Shown: positions 27,130 to 34,909 of the stretch, piece by piece
Numbering within the stretch: position 1 is the stretch's first letter
Layout of the letters: every line of letters starts with the position of its first letter
DNA from: Brachyspira aalborgi
GTDB lineage: Bacteria; Spirochaetota; Brachyspiria; Brachyspirales; Brachyspiraceae
Assembly: GCF_008016455.1 (NCBI RefSeq)
Contig: NZ_SAXU01000001.1
Coordinates: 1,426,001 to 1,490,000 of the forward strand
Reading direction: 5' to 3'
Length of the DNA: 64,000 bases
Program-made: the position numbers and the translations under genes
The notes under the pieces: generated by a model
The model's database searches: none
What the model saw: only the letters and a program-made list of their open reading frames with translations
Told to the model about the DNA's origin: nothing

Positions 27130-27256
27130 AGTTAATAAAAATCATTCACCAAATAAGACTATAAAAACAAATATATGTGATTTTATTTTTTTAATATCCG
27201 AAGATGGTAAATATAAGATAATTAATATCGAGATAAAACATTATAATAAAAATTTT
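27130..27256 (+). repeat. Second copy of the glycosyltransferase C-terminal tail
   Basis: The translated stretch reads TIKTNICDFIFLISEDGKYKIINIEIK, closely matching TTKRNIWDFIFLISEYTRYKIITIFGIK at about 25573-25665. DNA identity is high over about 85 bases (GTGATTTTATTTTTTTAATA block at 27178 onwards). It abuts the stop of the KtrB gene and has no start of its own, so it is a duplicated or recombined fragment. Confidence 0.65.
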
Positions 27257-28997
27257 ATCCTATAGTAACATCGCTTGTAGGCAAATCTATTAAACCATAC
27301 CTTCCTTTATCTATAGAGCCAACGCTCATAAATAAAGTTAAATATCCTACTCTACCGATAAACATTAAAATCATAACTATTATTTTACTCCATATTGAAA
27401 GCGAAGGAGTTATTCCTAAAGAAAGTCCCGTAGTAGATAGAGCTGAAACGGACTCAAAAAGCACAGGAGTCATAGTTTTGTATCCGTCTATATAAAATAT
27501 CAAAAGCGCGGCAAAAGCTGAAATTGCAATTGCAAGAGTAAATATGGCGACAGATTTATTAACCGCCGATTCTTTTATTTTTCTTCCTCTAACGACAATA
27601 AAAGGTCTATTGCTTATCGCCGTTATAATCGAAGAAACAAATACGAATAGAGTCGTAGTTTTTACGCCGCCTCCCGTTCCGCTCGGAGAAGCGCCGACAA
27701 ACATAAGAAATACTATTATTCCTATCGTGACGCTATTCATAGAATTATAAGAAATAGTTTCGTATCCTGCCGTTCTCGGACTTATGCTTTGAAATGCCGA
27801 TATTAAAATTTTTTCTCTTAAAGATAAATCTTTTAAAACTCCGTTATATTCGTTGAAAAATATAAATAAAAATCCGAATAAAAGTAAAATTATTGTGGTA
27901 AATAAAACTATAGTAGTTTGAGTGTCTATTATATATCTTTTTCCCATTATTTTATTTTTAATCGCAAAAAAAACGGTTAAAAGAACGGGATAGCCGATTC
28001 CTCCAAGTATTATAAGCAAACCTATGGTTACGCTTACCGTAATATTATTTGAAAATCTATGCAAACTATTTTCGTATAATGAAAAACCTGCGTTACAAAA
28101 AGCGCTTATTGAATGAAATAAAGAAGAAAATATTTTCTCACCTACTCCGCCCGCATGGTTTTTAATAACCGTAAAAAGCGAAATTGCTCCAGCCAATTCT
28201 ATTAAAAAAGTAGCTAAAAAAATTACTTTAATCGTAGATTGTATAATATCTTTATTTTGAGTGTTAAACATTTCCAAAGTTCTTATCCTATCTCGCACGC
28301 TTCCTTTACTAACCGAAAATAAAAGAACTATTGCCGAAATAGACATAATGCCTAATCCTCCTATTTGTATTAATGTAATAAGAACGATTCTGCCAAAAAG
28401 AGTAAGTTCTTTTGAAATGTCAATAACCGTAAGTCCCGTAACGCAAACCGCACTTGTTGCAGTAAATAAAGCGTCTATAAAATGCATATTTCCTTTAACT
28501 GTGCTTAAAGGCAAATATAAAAGCAAACTTCCTAAAGTTATTACGAATACAAAAGAAGCGATAATTAATTGATATAGAGTAAATTTTGAATACGAAAGCC
28601 TTAACCAATTTATAACTATAATTAAAAAGAATAAAATCGAACCCGCTATAGTCCATGCAATTCTATAAGAATATATATTATAATATTTTTTGCTCAAAAA
28701 ATTAATTAGAATCAAACCTATAATTTGAATAATCGGAACTATTATATATAATTTTCTTGGAGCGATTCTTATCTGCTCTAAAAGTATAAATATAAAACAA
28801 ATCGTTATAATATTTATTATTTTCCCGTAATTTGCTATATAAAAATTATAAGCGTTAATACTTCTTATTTGCATAAGCAAAACGAATATAGCAAAAATCG
28901 AGCCAGCTATAGCCAAAAGATTCGAGAATCTGCTTACAAGTTCGTTTATAGTATGAATAATATTTTTATTTGCATATCTATTTTTTTTATTTAACAT
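27255..28997 (-). CDS. TrkH/KtrB-type potassium uptake channel subunit
   Basis: A 580-residue membrane protein with the four pore loops of the TrkH/KtrB family: SAVCVTGLTVID, SAFCNAGFSL, SPRTAGYET and SALSTTGLSLG, each with the selectivity-filter Gly. GGVKTTT is the intramembrane gate region. It is about 130 residues longer than typical KtrB because of additional N-terminal membrane segments. It needs a cytosolic TrkA/KtrA partner, which is not in this window. It imports K+ with Na+ or H+. Confidence 0.9.
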   Translation of the reverse strand: MLNKKNRYANKNIIHTINELVSRFSNLLAIAGSIFAIFVLLMQIRSINAYNFYIANYGKIINIITICFIFILLEQIRIAPRKLYIIVPIIQIIGLILINFLSKKYYNIYSYRIAWTIAGSILFFLIIVINWLRLSYSKFTLYQLIIASFVFVITLGSLLLYLPLSTVKGNMHFIDALFTATSAVCVTGLTVIDISKELTLFGRIVLITLIQIGGLGIMSISAIVLLFSVSKGSVRDRIRTLEMFNTQNKDIIQSTIKVIFLATFLIELAGAISLFTVIKNHAGGVGEKIFSSLFHSISAFCNAGFSLYENSLHRFSNNITVSVTIGLLIILGGIGYPVLLTVFFAIKNKIMGKRYIIDTQTTIVLFTTIILLLFGFLFIFFNEYNGVLKDLSLREKILISAFQSISPRTAGYETISYNSMNSVTIGIIVFLMFVGASPSGTGGGVKTTTLFVFVSSIITAISNRPFIVVRGRKIKESAVNKSVAIFTLAIAISAFAALLIFYIDGYKTMTPVLFESVSALSTTGLSLGITPSLSIWSKIIVMILMFIGRVGYLTLFMSVGSIDKGRYGLIDLPTSDVTIG

Positions 28998-29174
28998 GGA
29001 ATATATTTTAACATATTTTTAATTATTTTAATAGAAATAAATAAACAATGCTTTTGCATGAGATTTTACAAAAAATGATTTTTTATATTCTGACCAAATT
29101 TATCGTGCTTATTTTTTTATTATCAAAAAAATAAAGAATATTTTTTATTTTCTAAAAATAACAATAATTTTTGA

Positions 29175-29447
29175 TTATTCAGAAAAATCAAATAACGCAT
29201 AGCTTAAATAAAATTCTAATTTAGAAATATTTTCAGAAACTTTTTTTATATCTTTATTTGTATTATGTTCTTTTATAGAATCGATTAAATCATTAGTTAA
29301 ATTTTTAGCGTTATTCATTTTCAATTTATCAAATCTATCTCTAATCGAAGTCAAATTTTCTATAAAATCAAAGTCTATATTATCTATTCCAGAAAAAGTT
29401 AAATTAGATAATTCAATTTCTAAATCTTTAATAATTTCTAAAATCAT
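29175..29447 (-). CDS. Small helical hypothetical protein
   Basis: 90 residues, highly acidic and helical (EIIKDLEIELSNLTFSGIDN... YALFDFSE). No family recognised. It lies just downstream of the OmpA-lipoprotein terminator, so it probably has its own promoter. A true gene is supported by length, a Lys/Asn/Ile composition like its neighbours and an upstream purine-rich stretch; function unknown. Confidence 0.5.
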   Translation of the reverse strand: MILEIIKDLEIELSNLTFSGIDNIDFDFIENLTSIRDRFDKLKMNNAKNLTNDLIDSIKEHNTNKDIKKVSENISKLEFYLSYALFDFSE

Positions 29448-29470
29448 ATTTATTTTTCTATATAATAAAT

Positions 29471-29516
29471 AAAAAACCTCCTCTAATTTTCAATAGCTGA
29501 AATTAAAGAAGGTTTT
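29471..29516 (-). terminator. Rho-independent terminator of the OmpA-like lipoprotein gene
   Basis: Minus-strand RNA: a stem of about 15 bp (29499-29514 with 29475-29491, ACCTTC/GAGGT core, some G-U) with a short loop, followed by a T-rich run. It lies 15-60 bases past the stop at 29531. Confidence 0.7.
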
Positions 29517-29530
29517 AAGCTATATATAAA

Positions 29531-30220
29531 TTAATTTCCCATATATGTCGTTTCTTTTCTAACATCCAATCGAGATATAAAACTGTTATAAACTTGCAAA
29601 TCGCTCTCGCTTGTTATAACCACGAACTCATGCCTTCTCAAATCTGCTTGATTAGGATATTCGGGCAAAGATTCTCCCAAAGGACATTCTATAAGTCTGT
29701 TTTCATTTATACCGCTATTAACCAAATATATTTTTGCGTTTCTTACTCTTTCAGCCGAAAGTTTATAATTATAAGGATATGCTATACCGATATTGCTTGT
29801 ATGTCCTTCTATTATAACGCTTACATTTGCGTTAAGATTCATAAACTCTACAACTTGCCTAAGCGATACATGAGTCATTGTAGTCATATTTGTAGATGCA
29901 AAGTCGTATATAATTTTAGGCTCAACTACGAGTATTTTTCCTCTTTCGGTTTCTCTTGTATAAATTCCCGTTGGAAAAATTAATTCGTTTGAATTGGTTA
30001 TCGGCTCTTCGACCATTTCGTCTACTACCGTATTAGTCATAGGTTCTTCGACTATTTCGTCTACTACCGTGTTAATCATAGGTTCTTCGACTACTTTCTC
30101 TAATTCTTCCACAGGAGGAGGAGTCGGAGGAGTTTGAACTTGTTCTTCTTCTACAATCGGAGCACTTTTGCATGAAATCGCAAAAATCAATAAAACTAAA
30201 ATCAATAAAAATTTTTTCAT
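29531..30220 (-). CDS. OmpA-domain lipoprotein with Pro/Glu repeats
   Basis: A 229-residue lipoprotein: signal MKKFLLILVLLIFAISC with the lipidated Cys at about residue 17, a Pro/Glu-rich stalk, a tandem 13-residue repeat (VEEPMxNTVVDE), and a C-terminal OmpA-like domain (IIEGHTSNIG, YNYKLSAERVRNAKIYL) that in this family binds peptidoglycan. The stalk may span the periplasm. Its paralogue is encoded directly upstream. The predicted role is to tether the outer membrane to the cell wall. Confidence 0.85.
   Translation of the reverse strand: MKKFLLILVLLIFAISCKSAPIVEEEQVQTPPTPPPVEELEKVVEEPMINTVVDEIVEEPMTNTVVDEMVEEPITNSNELIFPTGIYTRETERGKILVVEPKIIYDFASTNMTTMTHVSLRQVVEFMNLNANVSVIIEGHTSNIGIAYPYNYKLSAERVRNAKIYLVNSGINENRLIECPLGESLPEYPNQADLRRHEFVVITSESDLQVYNSFISRLDVRKETTYMGN
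30003..30095 (-). repeat. 39-base tandem repeat in the OmpA-like gene
   Basis: Two near-perfect 39-base units (30003-30041 and 30042-30080, few mismatches) and a partial third encode VEEPM(I/T)NTVVDE(I/M). Unit length is a multiple of three, so copy changes would alter stalk length without breaking the frame. Confidence 0.7.
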
Positions 30221-30250
30221 AAAATCTTACCAAAACCTTTTAATGTATTT

Positions 30251-30790
30251 TTATTCTGTTTCTTTATTAACATCGACAGTTTTAGCAAAATCATTATACT
30301 TTTTTAAATCATTTTCATTCATTATAATTATAAACTCGCTTCTTCTATTGTCTTCTAATGTCGGATATTCGGGCAAAGCCTCGCCAAAAGCATGTTTTAA
30401 TAATTTGCTATTTTGAACGCCTAATTTAATTAAATAATTATAACTTTTGTCCGACCTTCTTTGAGATAAATTATAATTATATTGAGCGCGTCCTTCTTTA
30501 CTTGAATTGCCTTCAACAATTATTTTAATGCTTGGATTATCTTTAATTACTTGATGAACAAGATTATAAGCTTCATCATAACTGCCTATTTCTATAGTTC
30601 TATCAAATCGGAATTTAACTTCGTTTCCGTCCGACAATTTTAATACGCTTCCTCTTGGAGTTTCTCTAACGCTTACGCCGTTTGGAAGTTTTAATCTTAC
30701 GCTTTGTTCAGGCGGAGTCTTTTTTGGAGTAGTTTCGCATGCTACAACCAAAGCAAAAATAATTGATAAAATTAAAGCTATCTTTTTCAT
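30251..30790 (-). CDS. OmpA-domain lipoprotein
   Basis: A 179-residue paralogue of the next gene without the repeat stalk: lipobox VVAC with the Cys at about residue 18, then an OmpA-like domain (IIVEGNSSKEGRAQYNYNLSQRRSD, then GEALPEYP as in the paralogue). SD GAGAGGAT precedes the ATG. Separated from the downstream paralogue by only 30 bases with no visible terminator, so both are likely transcribed together from the promoter at 30841-30869. Likely binds peptidoglycan at the outer membrane. Confidence 0.85.
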   Translation of the reverse strand: MKKIALILSIIFALVVACETTPKKTPPEQSVRLKLPNGVSVRETPRGSVLKLSDGNEVKFRFDRTIEIGSYDEAYNLVHQVIKDNPSIKIIVEGNSSKEGRAQYNYNLSQRRSDKSYNYLIKLGVQNSKLLKHAFGEALPEYPTLEDNRRSEFIIIMNENDLKKYNDFAKTVDVNKETE

Positions 30791-30840
30791 TTTTTATCCT
30801 CTCATAATATTTATTCTTGTTTAATAACAAACATATAATA

Positions 30841-30869
30841 ATTATATTCGTAAAATAATTTTTTATCAA
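30841..30869 (-). promoter_or_regulatory. Promoter of the OmpA-lipoprotein pair
   Basis: TTGATA (30864-30869) and TATAAT (30841-30846), spacer 17, about 50 bases before the ATG at 30790. Confidence 0.6.
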
Positions 30870-30897
30870 TACAATAATTAAATAAATTTAAATAAAA

Positions 30898-31650
30898 TTA
30901 ATTATATAAATTATCCAATATGTATTTCAATTTCATAGCTTCAATTTGTCCTGGAGCGGAAGAAGATTTAGCGGATGCAAATGTAATTACAGAGCCAAAT
31001 ATTCTCGTAATAATTCCTAATTTTCCCATAGAGATTGCTATTATAGGAAAATCTTTTATCTCGGAAACGGCTTCTAATAAATTAGTCACATCTTTTTTAT
31101 TTTTAGGCATATAAGCGACTTTCGATATATCGCATTTTAATTTTATCATTTTATTTATTATATAAACTATATGTTTTTTTGACGGCGTTTTATTAAAATC
31201 ATGATTTGAGATTATAGTTTTAATATTATTTTCTTTCGCAAGTTTTATAATATTTTTTATATCTCTTTCTTTTAAGGTTAAAATTTCTAAATCAATTAAA
31301 TCGAAACATTTATTTTTTATAACCGTTTTATAAATATCGATTATATTATTATAAAAATCGCTTTTTAGTTTTCCGCCTTCTTTATAGCTTCTCATTGTAA
31401 AAATTATTGGTTTATTTGTTATTTTTTTTATGCTTTTAGATATTTCTATTATATTTATTTCGCTTTCTTCATTGTAAATAATATCTTCTAAATAAAAATC
31501 CGCTCGCCATTCTATAATATCTATTGGCAATTTATTTATATATTTAATATATTTAATAATTTCTTTTTCGTTTTTTTCAATCACGGGAACGCATATTTTT
31601 GGAGCGTCTTCTCCAAGTTTAATATTTTTTATCTTTATAATATTTTCCAT
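30898..31650 (-). CDS. aroD: 3-dehydroquinate dehydratase, type I
   Basis: Third step of the shikimate pathway. About 250 residues with type I landmarks: EWRADFYLE near the start, FTMRSYKEGG, the catalytic His in ISNHDF, the Schiff-base Lys in KVAYMP, and ISMGKLG. Start at 31650 (MENIIK) because AAGGAG lies 8 bases upstream; the longer in-frame starts would include that SD in the coding region. It follows aroE by 25 bases, consistent with an operon. Confidence 0.92.
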   Translation of the reverse strand: MENIIKIKNIKLGEDAPKICVPVIEKNEKEIIKYIKYINKLPIDIIEWRADFYLEDIIYNEESEINIIEISKSIKKITNKPIIFTMRSYKEGGKLKSDFYNNIIDIYKTVIKNKCFDLIDLEILTLKERDIKNIIKLAKENNIKTIISNHDFNKTPSKKHIVYIINKMIKLKCDISKVAYMPKNKKDVTNLLEAVSEIKDFPIIAISMGKLGIITRIFGSVITFASAKSSSAPGQIEAMKLKYILDNLYN

Positions 31651-31675
31651 TTTACGCTCCTTCATTATATAAAAT

Positions 31676-32527
31676 TTATTTAAATATAATTTCTTTAATA
31701 TAATCAACGGGCATTTGTTTATTAGTCCAAAGCTCGAAAGCTAAAGCGCCTTGATATAAAAGCATTCCCATTCCGTTTATAATTTTGCATCCTTCTTTTT
31801 CTGCTATTTGAAGAAATTTAGTTTTTGAAGGATTGTATATACAGTCGCTTACTATCAAATCTTTTCTGAAAAAACTTTTATCTTCTATTAATGAAATATT
31901 TTCTTTCATTCCAACGCTTGTCGCGTTTATTAATAAATTGCTTTCTTCAATTTTATTTTTTAAAATATTTTTATCTTCCAAAGAATATAATTCTATTTTG
32001 CAATTAGTTTTACTCGCTATATTATCCAGTATTTTTTTTTGCTCGTCCCAATTTTTATCTCTTTTAAATACAAATATATTATTAATTCCTTCAAATACCG
32101 CTTGAGATATTATTGATATTGAAGCTCCGCCCGTTCCCAAAATAGTTATATTTTTATTTTTTATATTAATATTTTCTTCTTCCAAAGATTTAAAAAAACC
32201 TTTTCCATCCGTGCTGTAACCTTTTAAAATTCCATTATCGTTTACTATAGTATTTACGCTTTGAGAGAGTTTTGCGGTTTCTGAAATTTCATCCAAATAT
32301 TGAATAACCTCTTTTTTATTAGGCATAGAGAGATTAACTCCTCGCATATTAAGAGTTTTTATTGACTTAACCGCGTCTCTCAAATTATCTTTATTGACTT
32401 CAAAGGATAGATATGCAAAATTTAATCCTAATTTTTCAAAAGCGTTATTATGCATTATAGGAGAGATGCTATGAGTCGAAGGCGAAGCGAAAAGTCCCGT
32501 TAAAATAGTTTTTGCATTTATTATCAT
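31676..32527 (-). CDS. aroE: Shikimate dehydrogenase
   Basis: Reduces 3-dehydroshikimate to shikimate with NADPH. 283 residues: shikimate-binding SPSTHSISPIMHN and MPNKKEVI (catalytic Lys), STDGKGF, and the Rossmann loop GTGGASIS. The upstream gene's stop falls one base before this start (32527/32528), so it is translated in the same unit. aroD follows. Together with the unknown gene upstream, it makes a three-gene operon. Confidence 0.93.
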   Translation of the reverse strand: MIINAKTILTGLFASPSTHSISPIMHNNAFEKLGLNFAYLSFEVNKDNLRDAVKSIKTLNMRGVNLSMPNKKEVIQYLDEISETAKLSQSVNTIVNDNGILKGYSTDGKGFFKSLEEENINIKNKNITILGTGGASISIISQAVFEGINNIFVFKRDKNWDEQKKILDNIASKTNCKIELYSLEDKNILKNKIEESNLLINATSVGMKENISLIEDKSFFRKDLIVSDCIYNPSKTKFLQIAEKEGCKIINGMGMLLYQGALAFELWTNKQMPVDYIKEIIFK

Positions 32528-33664
32528 TTATAAACCTTTTTGATTATAAGCTTTTATTTTTTCAATCCAACTTTTATATTCTTTATCAGAAATTTCTTCT
32601 AAAATTTTAACATAAGGATTTAATTTAGGATAAAGTTTTGTAAAATAATTCATATCCCATTTTATAGCTTTATTCCACATTCCATCGCTATCCATAATAA
32701 TTATATGAGTGTTTTCAATATCGTTTGGAATTTCTTCAGGTCCCATATCTCCGTATATTATATTATATAATTCAAGTTCTCCGTTTTCATTTTCTATTTT
32801 ATATTTTCCGTCTTGACATAAAGCGTATATTGTATAATATTGTTGATGCGCTTGAGTTTCAATAAGCTCTTTAGGATATTCTTTTCCCGTAGCGATATTA
32901 TAAATCTTTTCGTTAAATTCGTATCCGTCTATTCCGTATCTTTTAAGTAAATCTTTTTTATATAATTCGGCTTCCATTAAAGTTATAAGATGATAACAGT
33001 TGCTTATATCGGCAGTTTCAATAAAAAATCCTCTCTCGACTTTAGGCGATAAAATTAATATTTTTGTTATATTGCAAGCTTCGGCTGCGACATGCAAATA
33101 ACCTAAACCTTTAATATAATTTTCCAAATATTCTATATATTCGACAGGCTCTAAACTTCTAAAATAAGCGCGCAAATTTCTATTTGAGCATGCTATAGTC
33201 ATTATCGGAGCAACCATCATATCGATTCCCAAAAAAGCCTCTAAAGGTTTATAATCTAATCTATACATTATTTCCAAATTTAAATTGCCAATATCGTTTT
33301 CTGTTATCTCGTCTTCATCAACATTATAAAATTGAGAAATATTTTCTATAAATCTGCTTGCATAATCTATATTCTTATAAAATAAATCTATAATTCTTTT
33401 TCCAATCTCTTCGTCAATTTTATCAGTATGATAAAACGCGTGAGCTATAAAATTAGCGGCGCTATAGGATTTTAAAATATCCATATTTTCTAATTCTAAA
33501 GAAAGCGCTTTGCAAATTTCAAATTCTTTATCATGATTTTCTTTTGAATATTCTTTTAATTTTAAAAAATTTTCGTTTTGAAAGATTAATTTTTTATTTA
33601 GAACTTCGTCAACATTTGATTTTTCTTTTGCATATTCAATATAGTTTTTTATAATATCTTTCAT
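32528..33664 (-). CDS. Conserved protein of unknown function, aro operon leader
   Basis: 378 residues with no signal peptide or membrane segment and a mixed alpha/beta look (LEPVEYIEYLENYIKG, IIMDSDGMWNKAIKW). No motif I recognise. It abuts aroE with no gap, so a role linked to aromatic biosynthesis or simple co-expression is possible. A GGCGG-type SD is weak. The 157-base gap upstream separates it from the divergent phosphoesterase. Confidence 0.65.
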   Translation of the reverse strand: MKDIIKNYIEYAKEKSNVDEVLNKKLIFQNENFLKLKEYSKENHDKEFEICKALSLELENMDILKSYSAANFIAHAFYHTDKIDEEIGKRIIDLFYKNIDYASRFIENISQFYNVDEDEITENDIGNLNLEIMYRLDYKPLEAFLGIDMMVAPIMTIACSNRNLRAYFRSLEPVEYIEYLENYIKGLGYLHVAAEACNITKILILSPKVERGFFIETADISNCYHLITLMEAELYKKDLLKRYGIDGYEFNEKIYNIATGKEYPKELIETQAHQQYYTIYALCQDGKYKIENENGELELYNIIYGDMGPEEIPNDIENTHIIIMDSDGMWNKAIKWDMNYFTKLYPKLNPYVKILEEISDKEYKSWIEKIKAYNQKGL

Positions 33665-33821
33665 TTAATAAACCGCCTAAAAATTAACTAAAGGAATTAT
33701 AAACTATATTATAATTAAAATCTATTGATTAATTACAATATTCAATTTATAATATAAAAATACAGTCGATAAAATTATTAAAAAATTCTGTATATAAATT
33801 TTATTATAAAGAAATTTTATT

Positions 33822-34892
33822 ATGACAAAAATATTGATAGCTGCGGATTTGCATTTAAGCATATCGGAAAAATCTTATTCTTTTTCTGTGTTTGACGAAA
33901 TACTTGAAAACGCTAAAAATTATGACGCTTTATTTTTGCTCGGAGATACTTTTAATACTTTTGAAGACGCCGAAAAACTTAAAGAAGAATTTTCAAAAAA
34001 ATCTGAAATCTATAATAAAAATATTTATTTGCTTAAAGGAAATCATGAATATTTAAAATCGGGAGGAATAAATTTAAGCAAATTAAAATTCGCAGATAAC
34101 ATAAAAATAATAGAAAATATCGATTTTATTAATTTAGATAATTTAGATATATTAGCCGTTGCATTTAGCGAAAATTATAATATAGACAATGATTTTTTAA
34201 AAAGAGTAGAAAACTTAAAAGAAAAAAACAGAATATTTTTAGGACATGGAATAGTGGAAGGAACTTTATGGACTATCGAAGAAAATGAAGAATCCGCTTT
34301 TATACCGATTGAAATAATAAAAAGAGTAAAACCAAATCTCGCTATCGTAGGACATATTCACAAGCAAATGGAAATAAATATAGAAAATATAAATATAATA
34401 TATTCTGGTTCGGCGAGAGTTTGGCGAAAAAGCAAATCCGAAATGGGAGCAAGAAAATGTTTGGCTTTAAATATAGATTACGATTCTATAACTAAAAATT
34501 ATATCGATTTAAAATCTGCAGGAGAATATAGAGTTTATAATTTGAATATTAACGATATTGATTTGAAAATTGAAAATATATATAAAAATTGGAATTATAA
34601 AGATATAATTGATATTAACATTTACGGAATAATAGAAGACGAAATTTTGCTTGAAAATAAAAATAAAGAAATTATAAATAAATATTCAAAATATGCTAGA
34701 GAAATAAATATAAAAAGCGCAAATTTATTTTTTCTTGAAAACGCTTATAACGAAAATATAATAAAAGAATTTTTAAATGTTGCGGAAGAATTTGAAAATA
34801 AAAGCGTAGACGATGAATATTTGGAAATAGTTGAACTTGCAAAATATATTGGTATAGAAAAAATTTCTTTAGCTTTACAAAATAAAAAATAA
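33822..34892 (+). CDS. Metallophosphoesterase, SbcD/YhaO-like
   Basis: 356 residues with the binuclear-metal motifs in order: ADLHLS, LLGDTFN, LKGNHEY, GHGIVEG and GHIHKQ. These are the SbcD/Mre11-like nuclease signatures. The last 150 residues would contact the ATPase partner encoded 17 bases downstream. Together they likely form a DNA-end processing or stress-response complex, as with YhaO-YhaN in Bacillus. Confidence 0.85.
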   Translation: MTKILIAADLHLSISEKSYSFSVFDEILENAKNYDALFLLGDTFNTFEDAEKLKEEFSKKSEIYNKNIYLLKGNHEYLKSGGINLSKLKFADNIKIIENIDFINLDNLDILAVAFSENYNIDNDFLKRVENLKEKNRIFLGHGIVEGTLWTIEENEESAFIPIEIIKRVKPNLAIVGHIHKQMEINIENINIIYSGSARVWRKSKSEMGARKCLALNIDYDSITKNYIDLKSAGEYRVYNLNINDIDLKIENIYKNWNYKDIIDINIYGIIEDEILLENKNKEIINKYSKYAREINIKSANLFFLENAYNENIIKEFLNVAEEFENKSVDDEYLEIVELAKYIGIEKISLALQNKK

Positions 34893-34909
34893 AAATTAAG
34901 CGGGAATAT

